A stretch of DNA of 64,000 nt from Hyphomicrobium facile. Lineage in GTDB: Bacteria > Pseudomonadota > Alphaproteobacteria > Rhizobiales > Hyphomicrobiaceae. Below are positions 62,928-64,000 of this stretch, one piece after another; positions within the stretch are counted from its first letter, which is position 1; each line of letters opens with the position of its first letter. The stretch lies in contig NZ_FPCH01000003.1 in NCBI RefSeq assembly GCF_900116175.1, positions 620,001 to 684,000 on the forward strand. Direction: 5' to 3'. Below the pieces are notes generated by a model. The model did no database searches. It worked only from the letters and a program-made list of their open reading frames with translations, and was not told the origin of the DNA. Made by a program: the position numbers and the translations under genes.

Positions 62928-63452
62928 TCAGCCTGGGTGCGCTTCAATGGGGAGATTAGGGCGAACCTGAGGTAGCTGTGGGGCGACGGTTGCACGCTCC
63001 AAGATCGTATCAACAGCTTTCATGTCGTGCGCCAATAGTTTCAGTCGAGTGGTGATGCACGAGGAGAAGTGCCGGGCGAGCTCGGTGTCCTCCTCCATCA
63101 GCTCGTGCATTTTCTGCCGCGTGAGGCGCAATGCTTTCACTTGGCTCTGCGCAATCACCGTCGTCGTGTGCACGAGTTCGATGAACATCGCCAATTCCGC
63201 GATCATCACTCCTTCGGGGAGAGTTTCGCCGCGCGATTTTTGCGGAACGTCGCGATGATCGTTGATGCGGACGCTGGTGCCCGAGACGATGACGATTGCC
63301 GCGTCGCTCGGGTCATCCTCGGCGATGATGGCATCGCCAGGCCGATAGATGATGCGTTCCGCGCGCCGAACGATCTCGGTCAATTGCAATGGCGTTAGAC
63401 CTTGGAAAAGCGGTAACGCCAAAAGCGGTTTGACGAGGGCGTCGATAGCCAT
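62928..63452 (-). CDS. Cyclic nucleotide-binding-fold protein without DNA-binding domain
   Basis: The 174-residue protein has a cNMP-binding beta-roll: LPLFQGLTPLQLTEIVRRAERIIYRPGDAIIAEDDPSD, then VIVSGTSVRIN and a GEGVMIAELAMFIE-like segment. The usual phosphate-binding Arg motif (GELALLxxxPRAATV) is altered (IAELAMFIELVHTTTV), so cyclic nucleotide binding is uncertain. No helix-turn-helix follows, unlike Crp. The C-terminal helices (ELARHFSSCITTRLKLLAHDM) may dimerise. I chose ATG 63452 over 63593. The response regulator gene lies upstream in the same orientation, 197 bases away. Confidence 0.8.
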   Translation of the reverse strand: MAIDALVKPLLALPLFQGLTPLQLTEIVRRAERIIYRPGDAIIAEDDPSDAAIVIVSGTSVRINDHRDVPQKSRGETLPEGVMIAELAMFIELVHTTTVIAQSQVKALRLTRQKMHELMEEDTELARHFSSCITTRLKLLAHDMKAVDTILERATVAPQLPQVRPNLPIEAHPG

Positions 63453-63649
63453 CGTTCTCGAACTCCATGCAGACAGGACAGATTGAACGCGCCAGCGACG
63501 TGGCTTGGCCGCATGCGAGGGAAATTTAAAACATGACTCGCCAGTCCCTGAAACAATCGCCGCGCGAAACGGCGAAGGGGCCTGTGGATGCATCCGATTA
63601 GCAACGGATACGCAGTCGTTGTGCTTCCCGAAGGGTTAATGCAACTCGC

Positions 63650-64000
63650 CTAAGGCGCAAGCTTGTAGCCACCACTCTCGGTAATCAGCAGCTCGGCGTT
63701 GGAAGGATCTTTCTCGATTTTCTGACGCAACCGATAGATGTGCGTTTCGAGAGTGTGCGTGGTGACGCCGGCGTTGTAGCCCCAGACTTCGTGCAGCAGG
63801 ACGTCTCGCGAAACGACCTTGTCGCCGGAGCGATAGAGATACTTCAGGATCGATGTCTCTTTTTCCGTCAGGCGGATCTTGCTGCCGGTCTGATCGATCA
63901 GAAGTTTCGATGCGGGTTTGAAGGTGTAACTGCCGATCGCGAAGACAGCGTCCTCGCTCTGCTCATGCTGGCGGAGCTGAGCGCGAATGCGCGCGAGGAG
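63650..64000 (-). CDS. OmpR/PhoB-family response regulator, C-terminal part (partial)
   Basis: The window ends inside this gene. The last 116 residues, read from base 64000 to the TAG at 63650-63652, form a winged-helix DNA-binding domain. SKIRLTEKETSILKYLYRSGDKVVSRDVLLHEVWGY and VTTHTLETHIYRLRQKIEKD are its signatures, ending ESGGYKLAP. The receiver domain lies beyond the window. The VTTHTLETHIYRLRQKIE pattern is typical of a CenR-like alphaproteobacterial regulator, but that name is only a suggestion. A 197-base gap separates it from the downstream cNMP-fold gene. Confidence 0.88.
   Translation of the reverse strand, partial: LLARIRAQLRQHEQSEDAVFAIGSYTFKPASKLLIDQTGSKIRLTEKETSILKYLYRSGDKVVSRDVLLHEVWGYNAGVTTHTLETHIYRLRQKIEKDPSNAELLITESGGYKLAP

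Overview
The window is GC-rich chromosomal DNA from an alphaproteobacterium, most likely of the order Hyphomicrobiales (Rhizobiales) and plausibly Hyphomicrobium-like. The evidence is gene content and order: the block parB-parA-rsmG-mnmG-mnmE ... rho-hemJ-hemE / PPSR-maf-aroE-coaE-dnaQ-secB is the arrangement known around the replication origin of Caulobacter and many relatives. An Mcl-type CoA ester lyase next to a mesaconyl-CoA hydratase also points to the ethylmalonyl-CoA pathway, as in methylotrophic or serine-cycle members. No tRNA, rRNA, CRISPR array, insertion sequence or prophage gene is visible. It reads as core chromosome rather than an island.

Bases 1-4.1 kb hold the end of leuS, then lptE, holA, a PfkB-type sugar/adenosine kinase and a small DNA-binding-like protein. 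From 4.1 to 11.6 kb the minus strand carries coaA-hisE and the parB-parA-rsmG-mnmG-mnmE block. At least six parS-like sites (core TTCACGTGAA) lie between 8.9 and 14.9 kb. Three of them sit inside mnmG, where they encode repeated DSRET peptides. Two plus-strand genes (a YyaL/DUF255 protein and a sterol-desaturase-family protein) are followed by minus-strand rho, hemJ and hemE. The 433-bp gap between hemE and the PPSR gene (17951-18383) is the predicted oriC. To its right PPSR, maf, aroE, coaE and dnaQ run on the plus strand, so the genes immediately flanking the gap point away from it.

From 22 to 41 kb come secretion and envelope genes (secB, fxsA, a Tim44-domain protein, mltA), an Smr protein, an IalB-family protein, a SpoU methyltransferase, a quinone oxidoreductase, thpR and the divergent tesA/ybbA-ybbP export unit. 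A Bax-inhibitor-1 protein, a DUF2794 protein, dcp, a DUF1223 protein and acnA follow. From 41 to 46.8 kb are ccmABCD-ccmG (cytochrome c maturation), beta-carbonic anhydrase, nhaA and pdxY. From 46.9 to 55.2 kb are the CoA ester lyase and mch, a SodC-like protein lacking three metal-binding histidines, an FAD amine-oxidase-like protein, and sdhCDAB with an unrecognised gene between sdhA and sdhB. From 55.2 kb to the end are a VOC protein, a Tat-exported metallo-beta-lactamase-fold protein divergent from an AraC regulator, a DapC-like aminotransferase, ftsK, lolA, a candidate C-rich-loop small RNA, a cyclic-nucleotide-binding-fold protein and the C-terminus of an OmpR-type response regulator.

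The most unusual features are small. A palindromic repeat family has three copies here: one upstream of hisE, one exactly bridging the mnmG stop and the rsmG start, and one inside pdxY in frame, adding about 20 residues. The in-frame parS array in mnmG and the two candidate small RNAs (about 34.8 and 62.8 kb) also deserve a second look. All start choices, family assignments and structures are from reading the sequence; no searches or folding programs were run.
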